The position numbers were made by a program, and so were the translations under genes. A model generated the notes under the pieces. That model worked only from the letters and a program-made list of their open reading frames with translations. It was not told the origin of the DNA and did not search any database. From Mesotaenium endlicherianum (taxonomy: Eukaryota; Streptophyta; Zygnematophyceae; Zygnematales; Mesotaeniaceae), in contig WELA01008598.1 in assembly GCA_009602735.1 (NCBI GenBank), positions 125,549 through 148,016 on the forward strand: a stretch of 22,468 nucleotides of DNA, read 5' to 3'. The stretch's first letter is position 1, and each line of letters opens with the position of its first letter. Shown piece after piece: positions 1-10,065 of this stretch.

Positions 1-30
1 GGGGGGGGGGGGGGGGGGGGCGAGGGGGGG
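1..30. repeat. G-homopolymer tract at window start
   Basis: There are 20 consecutive G, then CGA, then seven G. This is low-complexity sequence directly before ordinary AT-rich DNA. It could be a real G-tract, which could form a quadruplex, or a sequencing or gap-edge artefact. The sequence alone cannot decide. Confidence 0.85.
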
Positions 31-796
31 ATGTGTAAGAGTTTCATCACACCCAGAGGGGTTGACACCTGTGTATTGAGAAGTGAGCATTAGCTCTTAG
101 TGAAATAGATGCAAGGTACGTGGGTGTTTTGATTGGCTATTAGCCCTACAAACTGTCTCAAATCAATGTTCATTTTCCAAGTGCAATTACTTCCTGTAAG
201 GACTTTGCCAGTGAATTTGTCCAAGAATTAGGGTGGTGGTATGGGGCAAACATTCCCTTTGTATATGTCCCTCTTCCCTCATTTATGCTCGTACTGAGCA
301 CAACTAGAATGCAAGAAAAGCAACAAAAACAGTTTAAAATATTTGTGTTGATTCATGTATGTTGCTTAGACAATGACTTTTTCACTTTGTATTAGTGAGC
401 ATCGAATTGAATGCGGCCTTTTGAGTATTATGTGGATGTAAATTGAGATGATTAGGATTGTGCTTTGGCAGCATGTCACGGCTTACAAGCACTATGAAGC
501 ACTTTGTGACACCACAATAGTGCATTTGATATCACTTATGTGGTAAACCTTGTACATAAAGCCAAATTGAAGGTTTGCAACATGAAACGTTGCAAACGGA
601 GGTTTGACAATTTGTGTTTAAATTGCCTGATTTCGAAAGAAAGAAGGTGATATCAGGAAGAATAGTAGGAGTAGTAGTATGCAACAAATTGCGCGTCATC
701 TGTTCTTGCCTAGTCCTTTCCTACATGCTGCTACGCTTATCTGTACTTGACTAGTCGATAACAATACAAAGAGGTCAAAACAACTATATTCCAACT
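31..796. other. Non-coding stretch, no gene recognised
   Basis: This AT-rich DNA has no convincing reading frame on either strand. It lies downstream of the minus-strand DIRS-like ORF, where a DIRS-type element would be expected to carry its tyrosine recombinase, but no such frame is visible. Visible structure is a perfect 9-bp inverted repeat (573-581/589-597, 7-nt loop) and a 7-bp inverted repeat (489-495/517-523). It may be decayed element tail or host flanking sequence. Confidence 0.6.
573..597. repeat. Perfect 9-bp inverted repeat (hairpin)
   Basis: GTTTGCAAC at 573-581 and GTTGCAAAC at 589-597 are exact reverse complements separated by 7 nt (ATGAAAC). No T-run follows and no gene lies next to it, so no function is assigned. 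Confidence 0.6.
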
Positions 797-2849
797 CTAA
801 CCAACACTATGGATTGGCAGCTGCATTCTTGCTCTGTTGAGGTTGTTCGTCGAATCGCCGCCGTTGGTTACTACTAATCGATAAAGACATATTGTAACAC
901 TAATAAACAACAAACTCCTGCCCTTGCCCCCAAACGCAGCCTTGTCTGTGCCAGGCAACAAAATCGAGGAGCTATAGCCTAGCGGAATGCTCGCCTGCAC
1001 ACAATCTATCCACTCCGCATCACTATCTAGCAACCGCGGCCACCAGCTGGCTGATTGCCACTGGAGTATCACTAGCGTGCAGTTGGCCTTGCATCGCAGC
1101 ACGTGGTCGACTACTGGAGCGACCATCTGAGGTGGTGGAAAACAATAGTTGTTTTCACCTGCCCAGTGCTCGATGAGGGCATTTATGGCCTTCGCGCCCA
1201 CCTCTAGCCACCGAGAGTTGAACCTCGACAGGCGCGTGTTGCTTGCTATGGCAAATCTATCGATCGAATGCGGCCCCCATTCTGCTTCTAGGCTTTGAAA
1301 GGCCTCCGGTCGCAGGAAAAAATCGTCCAAGTCTTTCCGCTTAGAGAGCTCGTCTGCCACTGCATTCAATTCCCTAGGAATCCACTCTACGAACAAGTTG
1401 AGCTGGTGTCTAAGACTAATACCAAATACTTGAGCACAAGCATCTGCTAAATCTGCCTTAGACGAGCCGCCTTTTTTCAAAATTTAATACATTGCTTGGC
1501 TGTCGACACGCAAGAGCACTTGTCGCCCGCCTATCACTTGGATGGCTTTATCCAACGCTGCCTTAGCGGCAAGTATCTCCCTTAATGTTGACGATCGTCC
1601 GATGCTAGCAGCGGGGAGTGGGCCCAGCAATTCCCACGTCTGCCCTGAGGCCACCGATCTCAGTACTGCGCCCCATGTGGTCACGCTAGCGTCGGTGTGC
1701 ATGACAAACTCAGGGGCCATGGTGGCCCGAATGGGAGCACCATTGAACTTATCAAAGTGCTCCCCCCAAAAAGCAAGCTCGTGGAGCAGCCCTTCCGTCA
1801 TGGGGACCATGTCATCCCAAGTAGACCCTTGGTGGATGACAGTGTACATATGGCGTGTGTACATGCCCGCGGTGCCCCCAAAAGCCACCTTCATGGAAAT
1901 TAGCTGGCCTGCTAAAGATGCTATCGCTCTAATGTGCACGCTACGGGTCCTGTGGGCCATAGCTTGAACGTGGAGGAGTGTTAGCAGGAGCTTTTCCTTG
2001 TGCGTCTTGCCGATGTGCACCCAAAGTTTACGAGTGTCTATCACAACGCCCAAGAACTGTGTGATTTTTGAACACGTAAGTACGGCCTTCTGCATATTCA
2101 CCACGAATCCTGCTAGTGCAAGTTCGCCGAACACCAGCCGCATTGTTCGCGCATGGGCGTCCTCACTGGGACAGCTCACCAGAAAATCGTCTAGATATGC
2201 TATGACTCGTATCCCCATTTGCCTCCACCTTCCCACCAGCTCTTTCACCACTCGTGTGAATACGTAAGGTGCGATCGCAAGCCCGAATGGGAGACACGTG
2301 AAAGTGTAAATCTTCTTATCCAGCTCGAACCCCAAGAACGTATGTGCATCTTCGTGCATCTTGACGTGATGATAGCCAGACTTGAGGTCAATGGTAAACA
2401 CGAAGTCGTCTACGTGCACAACATCGACTAACTTATCCAACCCCTCATACCTAAATTTTACGTTTTTAAACGCTTTGTTAACGTGGCGCAGGTCATGAAT
2501 TAACCGTAACTTCTTGCCCTCGACCACGTTCAAGGGGCATATGCAGTGTGGGCGACCTGGGAGAGTCCACTCTCTGGTAGCCCCGGAGGCTACTGACTCA
2601 CGGGCAAACTGTATGTGTTTCTCCACACATTTATGGTTGCGCTGGTGATGCGGAGGTGCAGTATGCGTGTTCCACACCAACTTGTAGCCACTCTCAATGG
2701 TAGAGAGGACTAAGGAAGACATACACCAAGGTTTCAACCAGGCAACATTTGCTCCCAAATTTCCTGCAACCACGGTTGCTTGCGGTGGTACCTTCGATGC
2801 GGCGCCGTTCGACTGCACGGCTTCTTCCTTCCGCCCCAAGTACACTTGG
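797..2849 (-). pseudogene. DIRS-like retrotransposon RT-RNase H polyprotein (N-terminally truncated, one internal stop)
   Basis: This is the reverse transcriptase and RNase H of a tyrosine-recombinase (DIRS-like) retrotransposon. In the first open segment (2845-1484), RT motif A is IDLKSGYHH (Asp153) and the catalytic box is YLDDF (Asp219/Asp220). RNase H follows with HTDAS (Asp385), LREI (Glu423) and RVDSQ (Asp448). A TAA at 1484-1486 replaces a codon in the RNase H core. The same frame continues below it with the last RNase H aspartate in NAVADELSK, then WGPHSIDRFA, FNSR and ENNYCFPPP, a block I associate with DIRS-type proteins just after RNase H. The frame closes at 797. The N-terminus is lost because the LTR of element A begins at 2850. 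No tyrosine recombinase is visible downstream. The DIRS-like assignment rests on motif style and is fairly secure; the subgroup is not determined. Confidence 0.85.
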
Positions 2850-3568
2850 TGTAATGAATCAGTATATTAGTAGATATAATATTCATTTAAATCTATTCGT
2901 TATTTAAGTTCAGCCTACTGAACTCTAGTTAATAATCAGTCTGCTGGACTTCATATTTAATATCAGTTCAATGACTCAATCGGAAGCAGCAGGCTGAAGT
3001 CAACTTAAGTCAGCTTGCTGACACATTCTTTGACAGCCAGCTGACTTCCGTACTCGGTAGCAGCGAACTGCCTCGATATGCATCTAAGTGTGATATGCTA
3101 GATGAATGGCCAGATGACATCCCTATGATGGATGGCGATTCGGGATGATGGGAGATGGCGGTGGATTTGGTCAACCGAGGTCCTACCAGCGTGGTTAACT
3201 CCCGGGTAGGCGGTGCCATCGCACTGGCCGTTGAAAAGAACTCATTCCATGTACATATGCTAGGCATTGCTCTCGAGTTCGGCATTCGAAAACGAGGCCA
3301 ACTCTCTTGTACAGCGTACTGAGAGAGATCTGAATGCAAGACGAGAAGCCATTGATACGCACTATCTTCTAACCTTGCTTATGTATGAGTTTTACTGATT
3401 GCATTATTGATGCTAGTTTACTCGCAGTTGACTTACGAGTGTTGTTCACTGCTAGTGTGTTGTCCTTTTGCCGTTTAACCAGTTAACGAAAAATCCATAA
3501 AGATTACTTGCTGATATAAAGATCTTTATTAATTGTTAATCGCCTATTTGGTAAGTCGATTCATTTCA
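2850..3568 (+). repeat. LTR 1 (5' LTR of element A)
   Basis: This 719-bp copy begins TGTAATGAATC and ends GATTCATTTCA, the TG...CA ends of an LTR. Full-length relatives lie at 7831-8552 and 16499-17219. A tRNA-type PBS follows one base after the end. It is more diverged from the other two LTRs than they are from each other. Small ORFs on its minus strand are not conserved in length between LTR copies and are not genes. Confidence 0.93.
3514..3529 (+). promoter_or_regulatory. Putative LTR TATA box inside a palindrome
   Basis: TATAAA at 3515-3520 overlaps the 14-bp palindrome ATAAAGATCTTTAT. The same block occurs in the other two LTRs. It lies about 50 bp before the LTR end, so if it is the promoter, R plus U5 would be very short. 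Confidence 0.45.
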
Positions 3569-3569
3569 G

Positions 3570-3581
3570 TGGTATTGGAGC
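3570..3581 (+). other. Primer-binding site of element A
   Basis: TGGTATTGGAGC starts one base after the LTR CA end. It resembles the complement of the plant initiator tRNA-Met 3' end (TGGTATCAGAGC) with two changes. The copy in element B has one change. Confidence 0.8.
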
Positions 3582-4256
3582 AGTTATCACAGTCTTCTTT
3601 GTATGGTAAGGACAAGGTCTCAAACTAGCAACTCCCGGACATGGAGAACCAGGATAACAAGAATGTCAAAAACCATGCGGAAAGCCATGTAGCGGGAACC
3701 CGTACCCATTCTAAAGCAGTGGCAGATACTGCAGCTAGAGAGGCTGCAGATGAGGCAGCTGCTATTGCCGCAGTCGCAGCACAGCAAGCTGAGGAGGAGA
3801 GAGCTAGATTAGCTGAACAATTAGCAAAGGCTGCTGAGGATACGGAAAGGAGGGAAGGACAGCCCGCTGACAAGCGTGCGGTTGAAGAACTTATGGCATC
3901 CAGGGCCAATGTTCTGAACCCACCTCCTGCTGTACAACTCAATGTACCCCTAGGTCAAATACGTGACCGGCTGAATGCGGCAGGAATTGCTGCTGCAGGA
4001 GCGAGAGGGACTGTTGAGGACACGACTCAGCGAGTAGAGGCCAATGCTGCTGTTGCATTTGCTAGACTACCACCCCAGAGTGTAGACTTGGGAGCATTGT
4101 TCGTTCAAATGCAGTCGCAAATGGCGACCATGTATCAGTCCCAACAGGAGGACAAATGAATCATAATGTCTCTATTTCGGGACAGAGACCAACTGGGGTC
4201 TCAAACCACTGGTGGTGGTGGCAGAGGGCCTAGTAAGCCCAAGCCGAAACCTCCCC

Positions 4257-4257
4257 N
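4257..4257. other. Assembly join (single N) with flanking near-duplicate
   Basis: About 76 bp before the N (from about 4180) is repeated after it (4258-4333) with a few differences. This gives a 26-residue in-frame duplication in gag that element B lacks. It looks like unresolved overlapping contig ends. Confidence 0.75.
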
Positions 4258-5060
4258 GGATAGAGACCAACTGGGGTCTCAAACCACTAAGGGTGGTGGC
4301 CGAGGGCCTAGTAAGCCCAAACCGAAACCTCCCCACGAATATGATCCTGAAGGAAACAGAAAATATTACCTGATCAAGTTTCTCGCGGATGTTGAGCAGT
4401 GGCTGGAGAACTACCCAGAACTGCAAGATTACGAGAAGGTCAGGCACACCGGTGCGCTACTGAAAGGCACTGCCGCAGACTGGTGGCTTTACTGGAAAGG
4501 GGAGCGTAAGGCTCAGCAACTCGGTGACCCTACGTGGGTAGAGTTTGTCGAGAAGTTGCATGAGAAGTTTGATGTCATCAACCAGCAGGAGAAAGCTATC
4601 TATGCGATGATCTCCCTAAGACTGAAGCAGACCACTTCAGTTGCTGAATTTGCTCAAAAGTTCCAGGAGAACATGATGAAACAGCCAGACTTGCCGGAAC
4701 GGTATAGATAGCATACTTCAGGTATGGCTTGAAATCCGAAGTCTCTGGTCATTTCGCTGAAAAGAAGTATGAGAAACTGGCTGACTTGATCCAGGATGCT
4801 GATGCCTCGAATCAGCAGCAGTTCAATCACAAGCGCCAGAGTAATGCTTTGGTGTCTAAGGTTGTCAAAAAGCCCCACGGTTCCTACAATGCAATTGAAG
4901 GAGACCAGGCTGAGGATGATCAGGGTGATGAATATGAGAATGAGTATAATGCTATACAGTCTAGAGGGAGAGGTGGTTTCTCTTGAGGCGGCTATGGAAG
5001 AGGTGGTGGTAGGACTAAGCCGAGACCAGCCTCAGCAAAATCGATTTGCTTCCATTGCCA

Positions 5061-5061
5061 N
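5061..5061. other. Assembly join (single N) with flanking near-duplicate
   Basis: Positions 4972-5060 and 5063-5151 are near-identical 89-bp copies that share the same TGA mutation, which element B lacks. The shared mutation suggests one locus assembled twice rather than two elements. Confidence 0.8.
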
Positions 5062-5226
5062 TGGTGGTTTCTCTTGAGGCGGCTATGGAAGAGGTGGTGA
5101 TAGGACTAAGCCGAGACCAGCCTCAGCAAAATCCACTTGCTAACATTGTCAGCAGTCGGGCCACTACAGAGAGCAGTGTCCAGTCAAGCATCTTCCGAAG
5201 GTCGAGAGAAAAGACCAGCCTTTAAG

Positions 5227-7830
5227 AGACAGCAACAGTCAGTAATCCAGTCTACTGACAGTGAGGATGCCAGAGATAGTGAGTCGTCACTAGCTGCCCT
5301 CGTAGCAGGTATTATGGGTCCTGCTGAACTGGATTCACTATGCATGCCTGACAACCAGATGAAGGAGACCATCAGCAATATAGACGTCCAGAGAGTGCAC
5401 ACTCTGGATGCTCTTGTTCCACCTGATGTCCAACATTTCTTTGCTAAGTCAGGAGAACAATGCGAAAGTCAGGAAAAGACAGTCCCCCCTATCCTACTGC
5501 ATTGCATGATTGCAGGTAGGAAGGTGAGGGCATTTGTTGACGGAGGGGCGTCACATACTTTTATCCATAAGGACTTAGTTAAGCGGCTAAGGCTGCCTAC
5601 TGTGACCCAAGGGGATAGAAAAATATTCCTTGGAGATGCCTCAAGTATCCCGGGAGGAGTTATAACCAAGTCTATTGAGGTCCAATTAGGTTCTGGCATT
5701 GCAGTTCTAACTGAAACACTTACATTTGAGGTACTCAACACTGGCTTTTATGATCTCGTGCTAGGCAAGTCTTGGCTTAATAGACATCAAGCTGAAGTGT
5801 GTTGGAGCAGAGGTACAGTTAAAGTGAGAGGAGCCAGTGATGGGCAGACTGACTTGGCACCCACCAGTGCTCTTCCTCTTGTCCTGTGTGGATGGCAAAT
5901 GAGGGAAAAGAAGAGGCTTCCAGGAGGATGCAAGTTGCTAAATGCAATGGAATTCGTCAAAAGCTGGAACCAGAAGGAAGACATAATGTATGTCTGCTGC
6001 TAAAAGAGGTACCTCCTCAACCTGAAGAAGTGGTGGAGAAAAAGGTAAGCCCTCCGGAGCACCCTACTGTTGCAAAAATCGTTGCTCAGTACACGGATGT
6101 ATTTAATATGCCTCCAGGACTACCCTCTAAGAGGGAAGTAGATCATAGGATTGATTTATTACCGGGTAGTCAGCCACCCTGGCAACGCACTTATGGCTTG
6201 TCTTATGTGGAGAGCGAGGAGTTGAAAACACAGATTGCATAGCTTGAGGAAAATGGTTATATTTCCCCCAGTAAATCACCTTACGGCGCACCCATCCTAT
6301 TTGTTAAGAAAAAGGATGGCAGTATGCGGATGTGTGTGGATTACAAAGCCCTGAACAGAATTACAGTAAAGAACAAGTATGCTTTACCCAGAATCAAGGA
6401 CTTGCTTGATACCCTGTCTGGTGCTAAGGTGTTCAGTAAGATAGATCTGAAGAGTGGTTATCATCAAATCAAAATTGCTGAGGGGGATGAACACAAGACT
6501 GCCTTCCGCACACGTTATGGACACTATGAGTTCAACGTGATGCCATTTGGACTGACTAATGCTCCTGCGACCTTCATGGGTGCTATGAATGACATTTTCA
6601 GACCTTATTTGGATAAGTTTGTGCAAGTTTTCCTGGATGATATTTTAATTTTCTCTAAAGATGAAGCTCAGCACGCTGAACACTTAAAAACGGTCATGGA
6701 CATTTTGAGAAGAAATCACTTATATGCTAAAATGAGCAAGTGTGATTTCTTTAAGGAAAGTATTGAATTCTTAGGCCACATTGTCAGTAAAGAGGGCATC
6801 AGTGTGGACCCTAAGAAAGTCCAGACCATAAGGGACTGGCCAGTACCACAATCTATTTTTGAAGTTAGATCCTTCCTCGGGTTGGCTAACTACTATAGGA
6901 GATAAATTGAGAATTTTTAAACAAAGGCCAGTAAGCTGACTCACCTTACTAAGAAAGACATAGGGTATGTGTGGAGGGAAGAGCAGCGGGCTGCCTTCCA
7001 GACCCTTAAAGATGCCCTTTGTTCTGCCCCAGTGCTAGCCGTGTATGACCCCAGCAAACCGGTGCAGGTAGTCACTGATGCCTCAAACTTTGCCATGAAT
7101 GCTATTTTGTTGCAGCCTGCGGACAAAACCACAAAGGATGGTAAGGTAAGGCAAGAGTGGCACCCTGTGGTGTACGAGTCTATGAAATATAATTGAGCGG
7201 AGATTAATTACTCAGTGCATGATAAAGAGCTGCTAGCTATCATTCATGTGCTCAAACAGTGGAGAGCATACTTACATGGTAAAGCCTTTAAAGTGATTAC
7301 AGATCATCTAGCTCTGACTCACTTTCAGAAGAAGTCCAAGCTGTCGAGGAGGGAGAACCGCTGGGGCCAGATGCTGGAGTAGTTCCAAGTCCAGATCGAC
7401 TACAAACCAGGGAAGTTGAATCCTGCTGATGCACTCTCTAGAAGACCTGACTTGCAAGAAAGGAACTTTAGTCAACATGCTGTAGATAAAGTCCTGTGTG
7501 CACTCACTTCACTAAAGGTGAAAAAGTCCTTCCTTGAACAACTCAGGAAGCCTACCTTTCTGACCCAACATTTGACCCCACTACTAGTGTGTGTCGTGCT
7601 ACTGCACTCGGGTATTACCTTAAGGGAGGAGTCTGGGTGACTGAAAGCACTTCAGGCAGGCTGAAGCTGGTCATTCCTAATAACTTGGAAATAAGGTCCC
7701 TTTTATTGAGTCAAGCACATGACAGTTTAGTGGGTGGGCATTTGGGACAGGCCAAAACTGTTGGCAAACTGGCAAAACATTATCATTGGGAGGGGTTGCC
7801 CCAGGAGGTCTTGAAATATGTGAAAGCCTG
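5227..7830 (+). pseudogene. pol: Pol of element A (protease, RT, RNase H, partial integrase; broken)
   Basis: The order is aspartic protease (FVDGGASHTFI near 5534), RT ([10 protein letters not shown] and [10 protein letters not shown] near 6630), RNase H (VVTDAS near 7073) and the start of integrase. The slippery site is degraded (TTTAAGA, 5221-5227) and the following stem has one mismatch. Lesions include TAA at 6001-6003 with a frame change between protease and RT, TAG at 6240-6242, TAA at 6903-6905, TGA at 7194-7196, TAG at 7380-7382 and a 1-nt loss near 7550. The frame ends at the first cysteine of the integrase HHCC zinc finger, where the LTR at 7831 begins. Unlike B and C, the RT box keeps Ile after the two aspartates. 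Confidence 0.88.
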
Positions 7831-8552
7831 TGTAATGAATCAGTATATTGGTTGACATCATATTCATTTAAATAATATAGTTAAATAAATTCAGCCTGCT
7901 GAACTTTAGTTAATCATTAGTCTGCTGGACTTTATATTTAATATCTGTTTAATGACTCGGCCGGAAGTAGCAGGCTGATGTCACCTCAAGTCAGTTGTTG
8001 CTGACACATTCTTTGACAGCCAGCTGACTTCCGTACTCGGTAGCATCGAACTGCCTCGATATGCATCTAAGTGTGGTATGCTAGATGAATGGCCAGATGA
8101 CATCCCTATGATGGATGGCGATTCGGGATGATGGGAGATGGCGGTGGATTTGGTTAACCGAGGTCCTACCAACGTGGTTAACTCGCGGGTAGGCGGTGCC
8201 ATCGCACTGACCGTTGAACAGTAAACTCATTCCATGTACATATGCTAGGCATTGCTCTCGAGTTCGGCATTCGGAAACGAGGCCAACTCTCTTGTACAGC
8301 TTACTGAGAGAGATCTGAATCCAAGGCGAGAAGCCATTGATACGCACTGTCTTCTAACCTTGCTTATGTATGAGTTTACTGATTTGCATCATTGATGCTA
8401 GTTTACTCGCATTTGACTTACGAGTATTATTCCCTGCTAGTGTATTGTCCTTTGCCGTTTAACTAGTTAACGGAAATACCATAAAGATTACTTGCTGATA
8501 TAAAGATCTTTATTAATTGTTAATCGCCTATTTGGTAAGTCGATTCATTTCA
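7831..8552 (+). repeat. LTR 2 (5' LTR of element B)
   Basis: This 722-bp copy has the same TGTAATGAATC...GATTCATTTCA ends as the other LTRs. A TATA-like box lies at 8499-8504. The left part holds an exact 10-bp inverted repeat, TCAGCCTGCT (7891-7900) and AGCAGGCTGA (7969-7978), with related motifs between and after. It abuts the truncated integrase of element A directly. Confidence 0.94.
8499..8513 (+). promoter_or_regulatory. Putative LTR TATA box inside a palindrome
   Basis: TATAAA at 8499-8504 overlaps the palindrome ATAAAGATCTTTAT (8500-8513), as in the other LTRs. It lies 54 bp before the LTR end. Confidence 0.45.
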
Positions 8553-8553
8553 G

Positions 8554-8565
8554 TGGTATCGGAGC
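8554..8565 (+). other. Primer-binding site of element B
   Basis: TGGTATCGGAGC begins one base after the LTR. It matches the plant initiator tRNA-Met PBS (TGGTATCAGAGC) at 11 of 12 positions. This is where minus-strand cDNA synthesis would be primed. Confidence 0.85.
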
Positions 8566-8586
8566 AGTTATCACAGTCTTCTTTGT

Positions 8587-10065
8587 ATGGTAAGGACAAG
8601 GTCTCAAACTAGCAACTCCCGAGACATGGAGAACCAGGATAACGAGAATGTCGAAAACCAGGCGGAAAGCCATGTAGCGGGAAACCGTACCTATTCGGAA
8701 GCAGTAGCGGATACTGCAGCTAGGGAGGCTGCAGATGAGGCAGCTGCTATTGCCTCAGTCGCAGCTCAGCAAGCTGAGGAGGAGATAGCCAGACTAGAAG
8801 CTGAACAAGTAGCAAAGGCCGCTGAAGATATACAAAGGAGGGAAGGACAGCCAGCTGACGAGCGCACTGTTGAAGAACTTATGGCATCAAGGGCCAATGT
8901 TCTGAACCCACCTCCTGCCGTACAACTCAATGTACCCCTAGGTCAAATACGTGACCGGCTGAATGCGGCAGGAATTGCTGCTGCAGGAGCAAGAGGGATT
9001 GTTGAGGACACTACTCAGCGAGTAGATGCCAATGCTGCTGCTGCATTTGCTAATCTACCACCCCAAAATGTAGACTTGGGAGCATTGTTCGTTCAGATGC
9101 AGTCGCAAATGGCGACCATGTATCAGTCCCAGCAGGAGGACAAAAGAATCATAATGTCCCTACTCCGGGACAGAGACCAACTGGGGTCTCACACCACTAG
9201 TGGTGGTGGCCGAGGGCCTAGTAAGCCCAAGCCGAAACCTCCCCAGGACTATGATCCTGAGGGAAACAGAAAATATTACCTGATCAAGTTTCTCGCGGAT
9301 GTTGAGCAGTGGCTGGAGAACTACCCAGAACTGCAAGATTACGAGAAGGTCAGGCACACCGGTGCGCTACTGAAAGGCAGTGCCGCAGACTGGTGGCTTT
9401 ACTGGAAGGAAGAGCGTAAGGCTCGGCAACTCGGTGACCCTACGTGGGTAGAGTTTGTCGAGAAGTTGCATGAGAAGTTTGATGTCATCAACCAGCAGGA
9501 GAAAGCTATCTATGCGATGATCTCCCTGACACTGAAGCAGACCACTTCAGTTGCTGAGTTTGCTCAAAAGTTCCAAGAGAACATGATGAAGCAGCCTGAT
9601 TTGCCAGAACGGTATAGGATAGCATACTTCAGGTATGGCTTGAAATCCGAGGTCTCTGGTCATTTTGCTGAGAAAAAGTATGAGAAACTGGCTGACTTGA
9701 TCCAGGATGCTGACGCCTGGGATCAGCAGCAGTTCAATCACAAGCGCCAGAGTAACGCTTTGGTGTCTAAGATTGTCAAAAAGCCCCACGGTTCCTACAA
9801 TGCAGTTGAAGGAGACCAGGCTGAGGATAATCAGGGTGATGAATATGAGTATGAGTACAATGCTATTCAGTCTAGAGGTAGAGGTGGTCCCTCTCGAGGT
9901 GGCTATGGAAGGGGTGGTGGTAGGACTAAGCCGAGACCAGCCTCAGCAAAATCTACTTGCTACCATTGTCAGCAGAAAGGCCACTACAGAGAACAGTGTC
10001 CGGTCAAGCACCTGCCTAAGGTCGAGAGAAAAGACCAGCCTTTAAAAGACAGCAACAGTCAGTAA
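8587..10065 (+). CDS. gag: Gag polyprotein (intact, 492 aa)
   Basis: This is the structural protein that would form the cytoplasmic virus-like particle. Residues 40-85 are an Ala/Glu-rich likely coiled coil, followed by a Pro/Lys-rich linker (210-220). Residues 230-350 are the retrotransposon Gag (capsid-like) domain, with ADWWLYW and the region ending FRYGLK. An Arg/Gly-rich stretch (429-446) and one CCHC zinc knuckle (Cys458, Cys461, His466, Cys471; CX2CX4HX4C) form the nucleic-acid-binding tail. The start is the first ATG after the PBS and has the same position in element A. The only intact gag in the window is this one. It ends inside a stem-loop that follows a TTTAAAA slippery site, so some ribosomes should shift into pol. 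The ATG overlaps a donor-like sequence (ATG|GTAAGG). Confidence 0.93.
   Translation: MVRTRSQTSNSRDMENQDNENVENQAESHVAGNRTYSEAVADTAAREAADEAAAIASVAAQQAEEEIARLEAEQVAKAAEDIQRREGQPADERTVEELMASRANVLNPPPAVQLNVPLGQIRDRLNAAGIAAAGARGIVEDTTQRVDANAAAAFANLPPQNVDLGALFVQMQSQMATMYQSQQEDKRIIMSLLRDRDQLGSHTTSGGGRGPSKPKPKPPQDYDPEGNRKYYLIKFLADVEQWLENYPELQDYEKVRHTGALLKGSAADWWLYWKEERKARQLGDPTWVEFVEKLHEKFDVINQQEKAIYAMISLTLKQTTSVAEFAQKFQENMMKQPDLPERYRIAYFRYGLKSEVSGHFAEKKYEKLADLIQDADAWDQQQFNHKRQSNALVSKIVKKPHGSYNAVEGDQAEDNQGDEYEYEYNAIQSRGRGGPSRGGYGRGGGRTKPRPASAKSTCYHCQQKGHYREQCPVKHLPKVERKDQPLKDSNSQ

Larger units (their letters stand above)
3603..5245 (+). pseudogene. gag: Gag of element A (broken)
   Basis: This corresponds to the intact gag at 8587-10065. 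The ATG at 3603 is followed by a 1-nt deletion near 3631; an ATG at 3641 re-enters the frame. Further lesions are TGA at 4157-4159, a single-N join at 4257 flanked by near-duplicate sequence, a 1-nt deletion giving TAG at 4709-4711, TGA at 4984-4986, a second N-flanked duplication at 5061, and TAA at 5141-5143, which removes the residue after the first zinc-knuckle cysteine. The Ala/Glu-rich N-terminal coiled coil and the capsid-like gag domain (around 4340-4740) are still recognisable. It cannot make a full-length Gag. Confidence 0.88.
2850..7830 (+). mobile_element. Element A: decayed Ty3/gypsy chromovirus, 5' part
   Basis: The element runs from its 5' LTR through PBS, gag, protease, RT and RNase H into the integrase zinc finger, where the LTR of element B starts. 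Against B and C it carries many stops and frameshifts, so it is inactive and the oldest of the three copies. It interrupts the DIRS-like ORF. The five bases before the LTR (CTTGG, 2845-2849) should be the left target duplication; the right copy is not in the window. No chromodomain or 3' LTR of this copy is present. Confidence 0.85.

Noticed and set aside
1542-1967. Plus-strand ORF opposite the DIRS-like RT
   Set aside because: It is antisense to a frame with clear RT and RNase H motifs, and no domain is seen.
3010-3339. Minus-strand ORF of 109 aa inside LTR 1, with relatives in the other LTRs
   Set aside because: Its length and ends differ in each LTR copy and it has no recognisable domain. 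It follows from LTR homology, not from coding selection.
3625-3942. Minus-strand Ser/Ala-rich ORF over gag of element A
   Set aside because: It is an antisense reading of Ala/Glu-rich gag codons and has no independent support.
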